DNA of 15,215 nucleotides from an uncultured Collinsella sp. (GCA_958403205.1 CATXWM010000042.1:1-15215); one strand, 5' to 3'; shown: positions 1 through 6,849, numbered from the stretch's first letter. Translations and numbers: made by a program. Notes: generated by a model from the letters alone, not told the origin.

Positions 1-69
1 AGGCCCGATTTTGCCTCTTGACAATGTCCTGCTCATATTAAAAGGAACGTCCCCAGGTGCCGGCTGTTG

Positions 70-136
70 AGTTGCGGTGGAATAGGGACTGTTTGGTGCC
101 CGAAAGGGCGATTTTAGTCCGTATTTCACCGCAACT
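70..136. repeat. Interspersed imperfect palindrome, copy 1 (probable hairpin after ppx)
   Basis: The left arm (70-90) starts AGTTGCGGTGGAATAGGGAC and pairs with the right arm (116-136). There is one G-T wobble (80/126) and one G-G mismatch (85/121). The centre holds a second small hairpin, GCCC-GAAA-GGGC. The element begins 4 bp beyond the ppx stop codon. A close relative lies at 6781-6849 in the same orientation, so this is a dispersed element and not a chance stem. It may act as an mRNA 3' end or a processing stem for ppx; there is no clear U-tract. Confidence 0.75.
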
Positions 137-139
137 TCT

Positions 140-1141
140 TTAGAAGGCGCTGAGGCTGGGAGTCCAGCCGATGGTGGGGGTCGCGCCGTCGAGAGTCTCG
201 TTGATGGTGGCGGCCATACCGGCGAGTAGGCTGTTCTCGCTTACGGTGAGCGTCTTGTAGCCGCCGGCTCGCATGAGCTCGCGGATCACCACGGCGCCAG
301 CCAGAATCACGCCCGCGCGCTTGGGCTGCACGCCCGGCAGCGCAGCGATACCCTCCACACCCAGCGTAGACATACGATCGATGGCGGCCGAGATCTGCTC
401 CAGCGAAAGCTCGCGCAGGTGCACAAAGTTCGAGTCGTACGGCTCCAGTTCGTGGACCAGCGCCACGAGCGTGGTGACGGTACCGCCCACCGCAACGAGG
501 CGCTCGGCACGCTCAAAGTCGCTGGGCAGGCCCTCAAAATAGGAGGAGAACTGCTCGCCCGCCCACGCGGCGGCAACCGCAAGCTCGCCGTCCGCAGGCG
601 GCAACGCGGAGAAGAAGCGCTCCGTCACACGACGACAGCCAATGTCCAGCGAACGCGTGCCCTCCAGCGCAAAGACCCCGCGCTCCGGAGCGTATACGCC
701 CGTCGCAAGCTCCGTCGACCCGCCGCCCGAATCCGCTACGATGATGCGCTCGCCGGCAAAGTCATGCGCCACGCCAAAAAACGTCAGGCGCGCCTCGACC
801 TCGCCCGGAATCACCTGCGGTTCGAGCCCCAGCTCGCGCAAGCCGTCCAGCAGCAGGGCAGCATTGGACGCATCGCGCGCGGCACTCGTGCACGTGGTGC
901 AGATGCACACAGCCCCAAAGGCACGCGCCTCGTCCACAAACATGCGGCATGCGGCAAGCACGCGCTCGACCGCCGCCTCGCAAAAGCGGCCCGTCGCATC
1001 GACGCCCTCGCCCAGATCGGTAATATCGGTATGCTTGGACGATTCCACAATCGCTCCGCCCTCGACCTGGGCCAACACCAGTCGCGACGACACCGTTCCC
1101 AGGTCGATCGCGGCTACCTTATAGCGTTTGCAATTTGTCAT
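140..1141 (-). CDS. ppx: Ppx/GppA-family exopolyphosphatase / pppGpp phosphohydrolase
   Basis: This is a 333-residue protein of the Ppx/GppA family in the ASKHA (actin/Hsp70-like) ATPase fold. The family removes terminal phosphate from inorganic polyphosphate or converts pppGpp to ppGpp in the cytoplasm. Family motifs are visible in order: the first phosphate loop AAIDLGTVSSRLVL (10-23), a TTCTSAARD segment (82-90), IPGEVEARLTFFGV (111-124), the second phosphate loop VADSGGGSTEL (135-145), and a late VAVGGTVTTL segment. It is the short form, without the C-terminal HD-like extension of the roughly 500-residue E. coli enzymes, and matches the size of actinobacterial single-module proteins. The ATG is preceded by GGAGGGG. 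The start lies 20 bp after the divIC-like stop, so the two genes are probably co-transcribed. The sequence does not separate polyphosphate from pppGpp preference. Confidence 0.9.
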   Translation of the reverse strand: MTNCKRYKVAAIDLGTVSSRLVLAQVEGGAIVESSKHTDITDLGEGVDATGRFCEAAVERVLAACRMFVDEARAFGAVCICTTCTSAARDASNAALLLDGLRELGLEPQVIPGEVEARLTFFGVAHDFAGERIIVADSGGGSTELATGVYAPERGVFALEGTRSLDIGCRRVTERFFSALPPADGELAVAAAWAGEQFSSYFEGLPSDFERAERLVAVGGTVTTLVALVHELEPYDSNFVHLRELSLEQISAAIDRMSTLGVEGIAALPGVQPKRAGVILAGAVVIRELMRAGGYKTLTVSENSLLAGMAATINETLDGATPTIGWTPSLSAF

Positions 1142-1161
1142 TGCGGGCTCCCCTCCGGGCG

Positions 1162-1923
1162 CTATTTGCCATTGGACACGACCGTCTGGCCCTCGACGCC
1201 GTTAAACCCAAACAGCATGTCGAGCGCTTGGATGTACCACGGCGCGTCCTTACCGACTTCTTCGATTTCCTTGGCAACTTCGCTGGCCTTCTTGGCGTTC
1301 GACGACTTCTGGCTCGACGAGGCATCCGAATCGCCGTCCAGGCCCTGCACTTCAATCCTCTTTTCGCCGGGCATCACCAGGCCCAGGTCCTCGGATGCCG
1401 CGTCCTTGATACCCTCCTCCGAGAGCAGCTTGTCGACGCTTTTTTGCAGCTCATCATTGTATTGCTGGCGAATCTCGACCTGCTTGGCCAAGATATCGCT
1501 CGAACGCTTTGCCACGTACAGGTCGCGCACGGGGAAATACAGGCTCACGAGCACCAGGGCAACGACGATGCCGATGAATAGCCCTCGCTGAGGACCGTGG
1601 GTAAAGTCGTAGATCGCCTTGACCACCGCATTGTCGTTGGCGTAGTGCATAAAGTCCGAGCCCGAAAGACGGTTCGAGGGCCTGCTCGACCTATCGTGCG
1701 TTTGAGCCGACGAGCGCTGAGCGTGCGACGAACGTGCCGGGCGCACTGGTCCATCTGTCGAAGTATTCACTTGAGCATTGGGGCGCGAGGTACTTGTCGG
1801 GCGCTGTATGGAGCGGTCGGCGCCGGCGTAGGCGGACCCACCGAGCTGCACCGTGCGCGCACGGCGAGGTGACGGCTCACGCGAACCGGCGGAATAGTAC
1901 CTGTTGTCGTAAATCTGATCCAT
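1162..1923 (-). CDS. Septum formation initiator family protein (DivIC/FtsB-like)
   Basis: This is a predicted single-pass membrane protein of 253 residues. Residues 1-110 are a basic, Ser/Arg/Pro-rich, probably disordered cytoplasmic tail. A transmembrane helix follows at about 114-130 (GLFIGIVVALVLVSLYF), then a charged coiled-coil at about 138-170. Next comes the family-type segment ending ASEDLGLVMPGEKRIEV (176-192). The last 60 residues are a Ser/Lys/Glu-rich linker and a short hydrophobic end. DivIC/FtsB proteins hold the FtsL-FtsQ divisome subcomplex together. The position downstream of eno and upstream of ppx matches the eno-divIC-ppx order common in Actinobacteria and supports the call. 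I chose the ATG at 1923, preceded by AAGG, over an upstream in-frame ATG at 2049, which would lie beyond the eno terminator. The N-terminal tail is longer than in classical FtsB (about 100 residues in total). Confidence 0.8.
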   Translation of the reverse strand: MDQIYDNRYYSAGSREPSPRRARTVQLGGSAYAGADRSIQRPTSTSRPNAQVNTSTDGPVRPARSSHAQRSSAQTHDRSSRPSNRLSGSDFMHYANDNAVVKAIYDFTHGPQRGLFIGIVVALVLVSLYFPVRDLYVAKRSSDILAKQVEIRQQYNDELQKSVDKLLSEEGIKDAASEDLGLVMPGEKRIEVQGLDGDSDASSSQKSSNAKKASEVAKEIEEVGKDAPWYIQALDMLFGFNGVEGQTVVSNGK

Positions 1924-1966
1924 GTGCGCCTTGTGCGGTTGAGGTTTGTTTGCGCTAAGTCTTTTA

Positions 1967-1975
1967 GTTATAGCA
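1967..1975 (-). promoter_or_regulatory. Putative extended -10 promoter for the divIC-like/ppx pair
   Basis: The minus strand reads TGCTATAAC, a TGn-TATAAC extended -10 element, about 44 nt upstream of the divIC-like ATG and downstream of the eno terminator. I see no good -35 hexamer at 16-18 bp, which is tolerable for an extended -10. The call is by motif only. Confidence 0.45.
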
Positions 1976-2014
1976 CGAGCGCGCGCAACGCCTTCGGCGG
2001 CCCTTGCTCGACAT

Positions 2015-2046
2015 AAAAAAGGCGCTGGACCATATGACCCAGCGCC
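2015..2046 (-). terminator. Intrinsic terminator of eno
   Basis: On the minus strand the perfect 8-bp stem GGCGCTGG/CCAGCGCC with a 10-nt loop is followed at once by TTTTTT. It lies about 70 nt after the eno stop codon. This is a textbook Rho-independent terminator and separates eno from the divIC-like gene. Confidence 0.9.
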
Positions 2047-2118
2047 CAATGGTGCTCAACAGCGCCCGGCGGGAGCGAGGCGAATCCGAGTCAGCCCCGC
2101 CCCGCGCACGCCGTTTGC

Positions 2119-3408
2119 CTAGCGAATGTTGTAGAACGCGGCCTTGCCGGCGTAGCGCGCACTGCCCTCGAGCTCGTCCTCGATGCGGATGAGCTGGTTG
2201 TACTTGGCGATGCGATCGCTGCGGCACGGAGCGCCCGACTTGATCTGGCCGGCGTTGACGCCCACGACCAGGTCGGCGATCGTGGAGTCCTCGGTCTCGC
2301 CGGAGCGGTGGCTCACGATGCAGGCGTAGCCGGCCTCCTTGGCGGTCTCGATGGCCTCGAGCGACTCGGTGAGCGTACCGATCTGGTTGACCTTGACCAG
2401 GATCGCGTTGGCGGCACCCAGCTCGATGCCCTTCTTGAGGCGCTCGGTGTTGGTGACGAACAGGTCGTCGCCTACGAGCTGCACCTTATTGCCAATGCGG
2501 CGGGTAAGCTCGACCCAGCCGTCCCAGTCCTCCTCGGCCATGCCGTCCTCGATGGAGATGATGGGATAGGTGTCGACGAGCTTCTCCCAGTAATCGACCA
2601 TCTGGGCGCTCGTGTACTCAACGCCCTCGCCCTTGAGCTCGTACATACCGGTCTCAGCGTTGTAGAACTCGGTGGACGCCGGATCCATGGCGTACATAAA
2701 GTCGACGCCGGGCTTAAAGCCAGCCTTCTCGACGGCCTTGGTGATGTACTCGAACGGCTCGGCATTGGTCTTAAGGTTGGGGGCAAAGCCGCCCTCGTCG
2801 CCCACGCCGCCGCCCAGGCCGGCCTCGTGCAGCACGTCCTTGAGGGTGTGGTAGACCTCGGCGCACCAACGCAGGCCCTCGGCAAAGCTCGGGGCGCCCA
2901 CCGGCATGATCATGAACTCCTGAAAGTCGACGTTATTGTCGGCATGCACACCGCCGTTGAGGATGTTCATCATGGGCGTGGGCAGCAGGTGGGCATTGAC
3001 GCCGCCCAGATACTGGTACAGCGACAGGCCCGCCGACTCGGCAGCGGCGCGGGCGACGGCCAGCGACACGCCCAGGATGGCGTTGGCACCGAGCTTGGTC
3101 TTGTTGGGGGTACCGTCCGCGGCAATCAGCGCGGCATCGACGGCGCGCTGATCGAAAGCGTCGAGGCCCACGACGGCGTTAGCGCACTCGTTGTTGACGT
3201 GCTCGACGGCCTGCGAAACGCCCTTGCCCAGGTAGCGGCCCTTGTCGCCATCGCGCAGCTCGCAGGCCTCAAAGGCGCCGGTCGAAGCACCCGAAGGCAC
3301 CATCGCGCGGCCAAAGCTGCCGTCCTCGAGCACGACCTCGACCTCGACGGTGGGATTGCCGCGGCTGTCGAGCACCTCGCGACCGTAGACGTCCAAAATA
3401 TCGCTCAT
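2119..3408 (-). CDS. eno: Enolase (phosphopyruvate hydratase)
   Basis: Enolase converts 2-phosphoglycerate to phosphoenolpyruvate in glycolysis and gluconeogenesis. The 429 residues match the usual bacterial length. The N-terminal capping domain (1-130) carries GREVLDSRGNPTVEVEV and the mobile loop VPSGASTGAFEA (38-49). The TIM-barrel domain keeps the catalytic and Mg-binding residues: E164 (DFQEFM), E205 (GGVGDEGGFAP), D242, E287 (SIEDG), D314 (GDDLF), K339 (ILVKVNQIGT), the SHRSGET loop (366-372) and K390 (QIKSGAP). The ATG is preceded by GGGAG. The gene has its own terminator downstream and a 189-bp gap upstream that includes the mazG terminator, so it is probably transcribed alone. Nothing about the protein is unusual. 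Confidence 0.98.
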   Translation of the reverse strand: MSDILDVYGREVLDSRGNPTVEVEVVLEDGSFGRAMVPSGASTGAFEACELRDGDKGRYLGKGVSQAVEHVNNECANAVVGLDAFDQRAVDAALIAADGTPNKTKLGANAILGVSLAVARAAAESAGLSLYQYLGGVNAHLLPTPMMNILNGGVHADNNVDFQEFMIMPVGAPSFAEGLRWCAEVYHTLKDVLHEAGLGGGVGDEGGFAPNLKTNAEPFEYITKAVEKAGFKPGVDFMYAMDPASTEFYNAETGMYELKGEGVEYTSAQMVDYWEKLVDTYPIISIEDGMAEEDWDGWVELTRRIGNKVQLVGDDLFVTNTERLKKGIELGAANAILVKVNQIGTLTESLEAIETAKEAGYACIVSHRSGETEDSTIADLVVGVNAGQIKSGAPCRSDRIAKYNQLIRIEDELEGSARYAGKAAFYNIR

Positions 3409-3478
3409 GTTGTCTCCCTCTCACTTGGAAACGTAGTGGATGCAAGCGACCGGCTGACCGTGCACCGTCGGTGCGCCT

Positions 3479-3526
3479 CCGTAAGTTAGCCATGTCGCAC
3501 TTTTTGCATTATGCCCTAAGTTAGCC
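3479..3526. repeat. Direct repeat pair upstream of eno
   Basis: CCGTAAGTTAGCC (3479-3491) and CCCTAAGTTAGCC (3514-3526) match at 12 of 13 bases and are spaced 35 bp start to start. Between them lies an A/T-rich stretch with GCATTATGC, which on the minus strand gives a possible -10 (CATAAT) for eno. A perfect small palindrome, GCACCG-T-CGGTGC, lies nearby at 3462-3474. A binding site for a regulator of eno is possible; no family can be named. Confidence 0.5.
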
Positions 3527-3548
3527 GAGGGATACACTTGATTTTCGA

Positions 3549-3593
3549 AAAATTTAGCGGGAACGATGAAGCGTGTCAGCCCGTCGTTCCCGC
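3549..3593 (-). terminator. Intrinsic terminator of the larC2-like/yfcE/mazG unit
   Basis: On the minus strand the perfect 10-bp stem GCGGGAACGA/TCGTTCCCGC encloses a 17-nt loop. TAAATTTTT follows. It begins 4 nt after the mazG stop codon. The T-tract is interrupted by AAA but is otherwise typical. Confidence 0.8.
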
Positions 3594-3597
3594 AGTC

Positions 3598-4458
3598 TTA
3601 CTCCTCCGCCTTTGCGGCATCCCACAGGTCGTTGAGGCCGTGAGTCGAAAGCTCGGCAAGATCCACGTGAGCATCGGCCGCCATCTGCTCCATCGTGGCC
3701 CAGCGACGGCGGAACTTTGCCGTGCTGGCACGAAGGGCGCTCTCGGCGTCAATGCCCTCCTTGCGCGCGACGTTGACCAGGGCAAAGAGCAGGTCGCCAA
3801 ACTCCATTTCGCGCTCGGGCGAGCCGGGAGCCTCGGCCTCAAACTCGGCACGCTCCTCGGCGACCTCGTCCCACACATCCTGGACCGTCTCCCATTCAAA
3901 GCCCACGGCAGCCGCCTTGCGCGACACCTTCTGAGCCTGCATCAGCGCCGGCAGATGCGTGGGCACGCCGTCGAGCAGGCCCTCGGGCGCAGCCTCGCCT
4001 GCCGCCACGGCCTTGTCCTTGGCAGCCCTCTCGGCAAGCTTGACCTCGTCCCAAATCTTGAGTACCTCGTCGGAGCTGTCGGCATCCGCATCGCCAAACA
4101 CGTGCGGATGACGGCGAATGAGTTTGGCGTCGATATCGCGCGCCACGTCGGCCAGCGTAAACTCGCCGGCATCCGCCGCGATCTGCGCATGCAGCACGAC
4201 CTGCATGAGCACGTCGCCCAGCTCCTCGCGTAGGTGAACCGCGTCGTCCGCCTCGATGCAGTCGAGTGCCTCGTAGGCCTCCTCGATCATGTTCTTGCCG
4301 ATGCTGCGGTGTGTCTGTTCGCGATCCCACGGGCAGCCATCGGGCTGACGCAGACGCCAGATGGTCTGCACCAGATGCTGCAGCTCGGCCGACGCGTCTA
4401 TCAGCGTGGACAGATCGCGCGAGCCCTCGGCATTTTGCTGAGCCATGTGCTGCGCCAT
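3598..4458 (-). CDS. mazG: Nucleoside triphosphate pyrophosphohydrolase MazG
   Basis: MazG hydrolyses NTPs and dNTPs to the monophosphate plus pyrophosphate, clearing non-canonical nucleotides. In E. coli it also affects ppGpp levels. The 286 residues contain two MazG modules. The N-terminal module has the conserved entry TIWRLRQPDGCPWDREQTH (32-50), E59/E60/E63 (MIEEAYEAL) and E78/E79/D82 (LREELGDVLMQVVLHAQ). The C-terminal module has E198/E201/E202/E205 and E217/E219/D222 (EMEFGDLLFALVNVARK). Both Mg-binding EExxE...ExxD patterns are intact. I chose the ATG at 4458 because GGAGGAGGAAT lies just upstream, inside the end of yfcE, and because homology begins soon after. The frame stays open upstream to 5061, but that part is antisense to nothing known and simply overlaps yfcE in another frame. 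The gap to yfcE is 2 bp, so translation is probably coupled. Confidence 0.95.
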   Translation of the reverse strand: MAQHMAQQNAEGSRDLSTLIDASAELQHLVQTIWRLRQPDGCPWDREQTHRSIGKNMIEEAYEALDCIEADDAVHLREELGDVLMQVVLHAQIAADAGEFTLADVARDIDAKLIRRHPHVFGDADADSSDEVLKIWDEVKLAERAAKDKAVAAGEAAPEGLLDGVPTHLPALMQAQKVSRKAAAVGFEWETVQDVWDEVAEERAEFEAEAPGSPEREMEFGDLLFALVNVARKEGIDAESALRASTAKFRRRWATMEQMAADAHVDLAELSTHGLNDLWDAAKAEE

Positions 4459-4460
4459 GG

Positions 4461-5009
4461 TTATTCCTCCTCCAGGATCACGTGGCGGAACGCACCGCCC
4501 TCGTAGATGCCGTAGCTGTGCGTGCCGTCCTTGGGAATGCTCACGCTGCCGGGGTTGAAGAGCCACAGGCCCGGGTGCGCGGCACTTTCCTCGTTGACCT
4601 TGATGTGCGTGTGGCCGTAGACGAGCGCGGAGCCCTTGGGCAGCGCGGGCGCGTGGTCGACGCTGTTGTGCATGCCGGCGCCAAAGACATGGCCGTGCGT
4701 CAGGAACAGCTCGTGGCCGGTCTCGTCGAACAGCGTGGCGTAGTCGGCCATGACGGGAAAGTCGAGGACCATCTGGTCGACCTCGGCATCGCAGTTGCCG
4801 CGTACCGCGATGATGCGGTCGGCCAGGGCGTTGAGCAGCGGGATCACGCGCTTGGGGGCGTAATCGCGCGGCAGGTCGTTGCGCGGACCGTGATAGAGCA
4901 GGTCGCCCAGCAGCACGATGCGGTCGGGCTGCTGGGACTCGATGGCGGCAACCAGGCGCTCGGCCCAATATGCCGAGCCGTGGATGTCGGAGGCGATGAG
5001 GTATTTCAT
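4461..5009 (-). CDS. yfcE: YfcE/MJ0936-type metallophosphoesterase
   Basis: This is a cytoplasmic calcineurin-like phosphodiesterase of 182 residues, the usual size for the YfcE family, which hydrolyses model phosphodiesters in vitro with no agreed physiological substrate. The dimetal motifs are all present: DIHG (D8, H10), GDLLYHGPRND (D36), the GNCD motif (N72), THGH (H105, H107) and GHTH (H133, H135). NPGSVSIPKDG near the C-terminus is also a YfcE hallmark. The ATG is preceded by AAAGGAT at good spacing. The larC2-like gene ends 60 bp upstream and mazG starts 2 bp downstream. The gap to larC2 contains a weak 6-bp stem (GGCTGG/CCAGCC, 5039-5066) without a U-tract. Confidence 0.92.
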   Translation of the reverse strand: MKYLIASDIHGSAYWAERLVAAIESQQPDRIVLLGDLLYHGPRNDLPRDYAPKRVIPLLNALADRIIAVRGNCDAEVDQMVLDFPVMADYATLFDETGHELFLTHGHVFGAGMHNSVDHAPALPKGSALVYGHTHIKVNEESAAHPGLWLFNPGSVSIPKDGTHSYGIYEGGAFRHVILEEE

Positions 5010-5069
5010 GGGGAGATCCTTTCGAATGGGGTTGATATGGCTGGGCGCAGGATGTCGCCACCAGCCGCG

Positions 5070-5555
5070 TTATTCAAATCGCAGTGCCACGGCTTGTGCC
5101 GCCTGCATCACGCGCTGGAGCGGCACATTGTGCTCGCGGGCGAGACGGGCGCAGTCCTCGTACTCGGGCGCTGCACGCTCGCTGCCGTCGGGCAGGGTTG
5201 CCACCTTGACGGACACCTCGCCCCATAGCGTCGTTACGCGCTCAAAGCGGCGTGGCAGGCAAACGCGCTCCATGACCTGGCGACGAATGCCGTTGGTCGT
5301 GGTTTCCAAAAAGATAATCGTCTGCAGGCGCTCGATATCCTCGTGAGCACAGATTACCTGTAGCTGCCAACTGGGACGGCCTTTCTTGCAATAGAGGGGC
5401 AGCCAATGCACCTCGCGCGCACCCGCCTCGCGCAGGCGGTCGGCAGCGTAGGCGAGCACCTCGGGCGACGCGTCGTCGATGTCGCATTCCAGCTTGACGA
5501 TGGTCTCGGGCGCATCGGTCTCGCGGGACAGCGGGGATGTGCTATCGCATTGCAT
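5070..5555 (-). CDS. Stand-alone LarC C-terminal domain (LarC2/DUF111-like, nickel-pincer cofactor synthesis)
   Basis: The protein is 161 residues and matches the C-terminal half of LarC, the CTP-dependent nickel insertase that finishes the nickel-pincer nucleotide of lactate racemase-type enzymes. Recognisable family segments are VKLECDIDDASPEVLAYAADRL, REVHWLPLYCKKGRPSWQLQV, IIFLETTTNGIRRQVMERVCLPR and APEYEDCARLAREHNVPLQRV. I chose the ATG at 5555 because AAAGGAT lies 9 nt upstream and the domain begins soon after. In-frame ATGs at 5594 and 5663 lack a good ribosome site, and the extra residues look non-coding. In Lactiplantibacillus, LarC1 and LarC2 are joined by a programmed frameshift. 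Here no LarC1-like sequence exists upstream in any frame, because an inverted repeat and a divergent gene follow directly. It could need a LarC1 partner elsewhere or have diverged in function. Confidence 0.75.
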   Translation of the reverse strand: MQCDSTSPLSRETDAPETIVKLECDIDDASPEVLAYAADRLREAGAREVHWLPLYCKKGRPSWQLQVICAHEDIERLQTIIFLETTTNGIRRQVMERVCLPRRFERVTTLWGEVSVKVATLPDGSERAAPEYEDCARLAREHNVPLQRVMQAAQAVALRFE

Positions 5556-5856
5556 ACGGTCCGGATCCTTTCCGCGCGGGCTCGTTTTGTTCATCCAAAC
5601 GCTAGCACATCGGACGTGGCACAGGCGTGACTTTCGTCCGTCGCCGCCCTCGCTCCTATCCAAACATGTACATCAGCCTCCAAACATGTCATTTTCTGCA
5701 GCTTTTGGAGGCTGATGTACATGTTTTGAGAGCGCAAGCGAGGCCGCACCGCGCGTCGCGCAGCCTTTCCAATCGATTTCGACCCCCGGCGTGTCCGGCG
5801 TGTTGAGAGCTGCGCCATTACAATGAAGCGGATTCGCTTGACGCAAAGGAGCTGCC
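5556..5856. other. Divergent intergenic region between larC2-like and the PHP phosphatase
   Basis: These 301 bp carry no convincing gene. They must hold promoters for both flanking units. For the plus-strand gene, TACAAT (5819-5824) is a possible -10, but no -35 is clear, and AAAGGAG (5845-5851) is the ribosome site. The centre is occupied by the perfect inverted repeat at 5662-5726, listed separately. I could not identify a credible promoter for the larC2-like gene. Confidence 0.6.
5662..5726. repeat. Perfect 23-bp inverted repeat with 19-nt loop
   Basis: The left arm is 5662-5684, beginning AAACATGTACATCAGCC. The right arm is 5704-5726, its exact reverse complement with no mismatch over 23 bp. 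The 19-nt spacer repeats CATGT from the arm. It lies between two divergent genes, so it cannot be a simple terminator for either. Lower GC than its surroundings and arm perfection suggest either a recently inserted REP/MITE-like element or an operator or cruciform-type regulatory site. Confidence 0.85.
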
Positions 5857-6768
5857 ATGTCTGCTTGCCCGCTGGTCGAATGCCACACCCACACCTCGTT
5901 TTCGGACGGACATGCCTCGTTTGAGGAAAACGTCCGCGCTGCCGCGGCCGCTGGCTGCCGGATCATGGTCTCGACCGACCATCTCACACTGCCCGCCAGC
6001 ATGGATGCCAACTGCGAAGTGCAGGTTACTGAGGGCGACCTGCCGGCACATCGTCTGGCTTTTGAGGATGCCCGCAAGCTTGCCGCGCAGATCGCGTCGG
6101 AGCTCGAGCTTATCTATGGCTTTGAATGCGATTGGTACGAGGGCTGCGAGCCTTTGGTTGAGCGCTGGTCCCAGGGCGCCGTCGTGCGCCTGGGCAGCGT
6201 GCATTGGATTGGCAACCCAGGCGATATCATGGCCGGCGCCGCGGGTACGGCGGGAACGGAAAACGTCGCTCGTCCCGATACACCCGATTCCCTTTGCGGT
6301 TGGATCGACGACGACACCAACCTGCACGTTTGGGAAAACCTGGGGGTACGCGGCGTGTGGGAGCGCTACGTCGACGACTGGTGCCGCGCCTGCGAGAGCC
6401 CGCTCAACTTTGATGTAATGGCTCACCCCGACCTGGTCATGCGCTTTTCGAAGGAAGGCTTTGCGCCCGACTTTGACCCCGCACCGTTTTGGCAGCAGAT
6501 AGCCGAGTGCGCGCACGATACGGGCCGCCGCGTTGAGGTCTCGACGGCCGCACCGCGTAAGGGCTTGGACGACTACTACCCCGCAACCGGTCTTTTGCGC
6601 TGCTTTGCCCATGCCGAAGTGCCGATCACCTTTGGCTCGGACGCGCACCGCGCCTGCGATATCTGCTGGAGCATCCGCGAGGCCCAGGCCCACGCCTACG
6701 ACTGCGGTTATCGAACCTTCGACATCCCCCACCCCACCGGCGAATGGGAACCCACACCCCTCGACTAG
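5857..6768 (+). CDS. PHP-family histidinol-phosphatase (HisK/HisJ type)
   Basis: The 303-residue protein has the polymerase-and-histidinol-phosphatase (PHP) fold, a trinuclear metal phosphoesterase. Metal ligands are visible in canonical order: H10 and H12 (ECHTHTSFSDG), D17, H42 (STDHL), E90 (YGFECDW), H116 (GSVHWIG), H190 (DVMAHPDLV), D262 and H264 (GSDAHR). SVHWIG, the MAHPDLVMRF segment and EVSTAAPRKGLDDYYP fit the HisK-type histidinol-phosphatases that convert L-histidinol phosphate to L-histidinol. The histidine operon on the opposite strand ends 147 bp away and lacks any other histidinol phosphatase (no HisN or HAD-type HisB-N), which strongly supports this role. AAAGGAG lies 5 nt before the ATG. 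It is somewhat longer than typical HisK (about 270 residues), with the extra residues around 120-155. Other PHP phosphoesterase substrates cannot be excluded by sequence. Confidence 0.85.
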   Translation: MSACPLVECHTHTSFSDGHASFEENVRAAAAAGCRIMVSTDHLTLPASMDANCEVQVTEGDLPAHRLAFEDARKLAAQIASELELIYGFECDWYEGCEPLVERWSQGAVVRLGSVHWIGNPGDIMAGAAGTAGTENVARPDTPDSLCGWIDDDTNLHVWENLGVRGVWERYVDDWCRACESPLNFDVMAHPDLVMRFSKEGFAPDFDPAPFWQQIAECAHDTGRRVEVSTAAPRKGLDDYYPATGLLRCFAHAEVPITFGSDAHRACDICWSIREAQAHAYDCGYRTFDIPHPTGEWEPTPLD

Positions 6769-6780
6769 CCATCCCTTCAT

Positions 6781-6849
6781 AAGTTGCGGTGGAATAGGGA
6801 TTGTTTTGCCTGATGAAGCGCTTAAACAGTCCCTATTTCACCGCAACTT
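6781..6849. repeat. Interspersed imperfect palindrome, copy 2 (between convergent genes)
   Basis: The 26-bp arms (6781-6806 and 6824-6849) pair with no mismatch on the plus strand if two G-T wobbles are allowed, around a 17-nt loop. The same two positions are A-C mismatches on the minus strand. The left arm begins AAGTTGCGGTGGAATAGGGA, the same as copy 1 at 70-136, in the same orientation, but the loop differs. It starts 12 bp after the PHP phosphatase stop codon and probably forms the 3' end stem of that transcript, and perhaps of the his operon from the other side. Confidence 0.85.

Noticed and set aside
4459..5061. Extending MazG by 201 residues to an upstream ATG at 5061
   Set aside because: The extra part overlaps yfcE in another frame and is Arg/Pro/Ala-rich. 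The ATG at 4458 has a strong GGAGGAGG site and matches the family start.
5039..5066. GGCTGG/CCAGCC stem between the larC2-like gene and yfcE as a terminator
   Set aside because: Only 6 bp, with a 16-nt loop and no T-run; more likely chance in GC-rich DNA.
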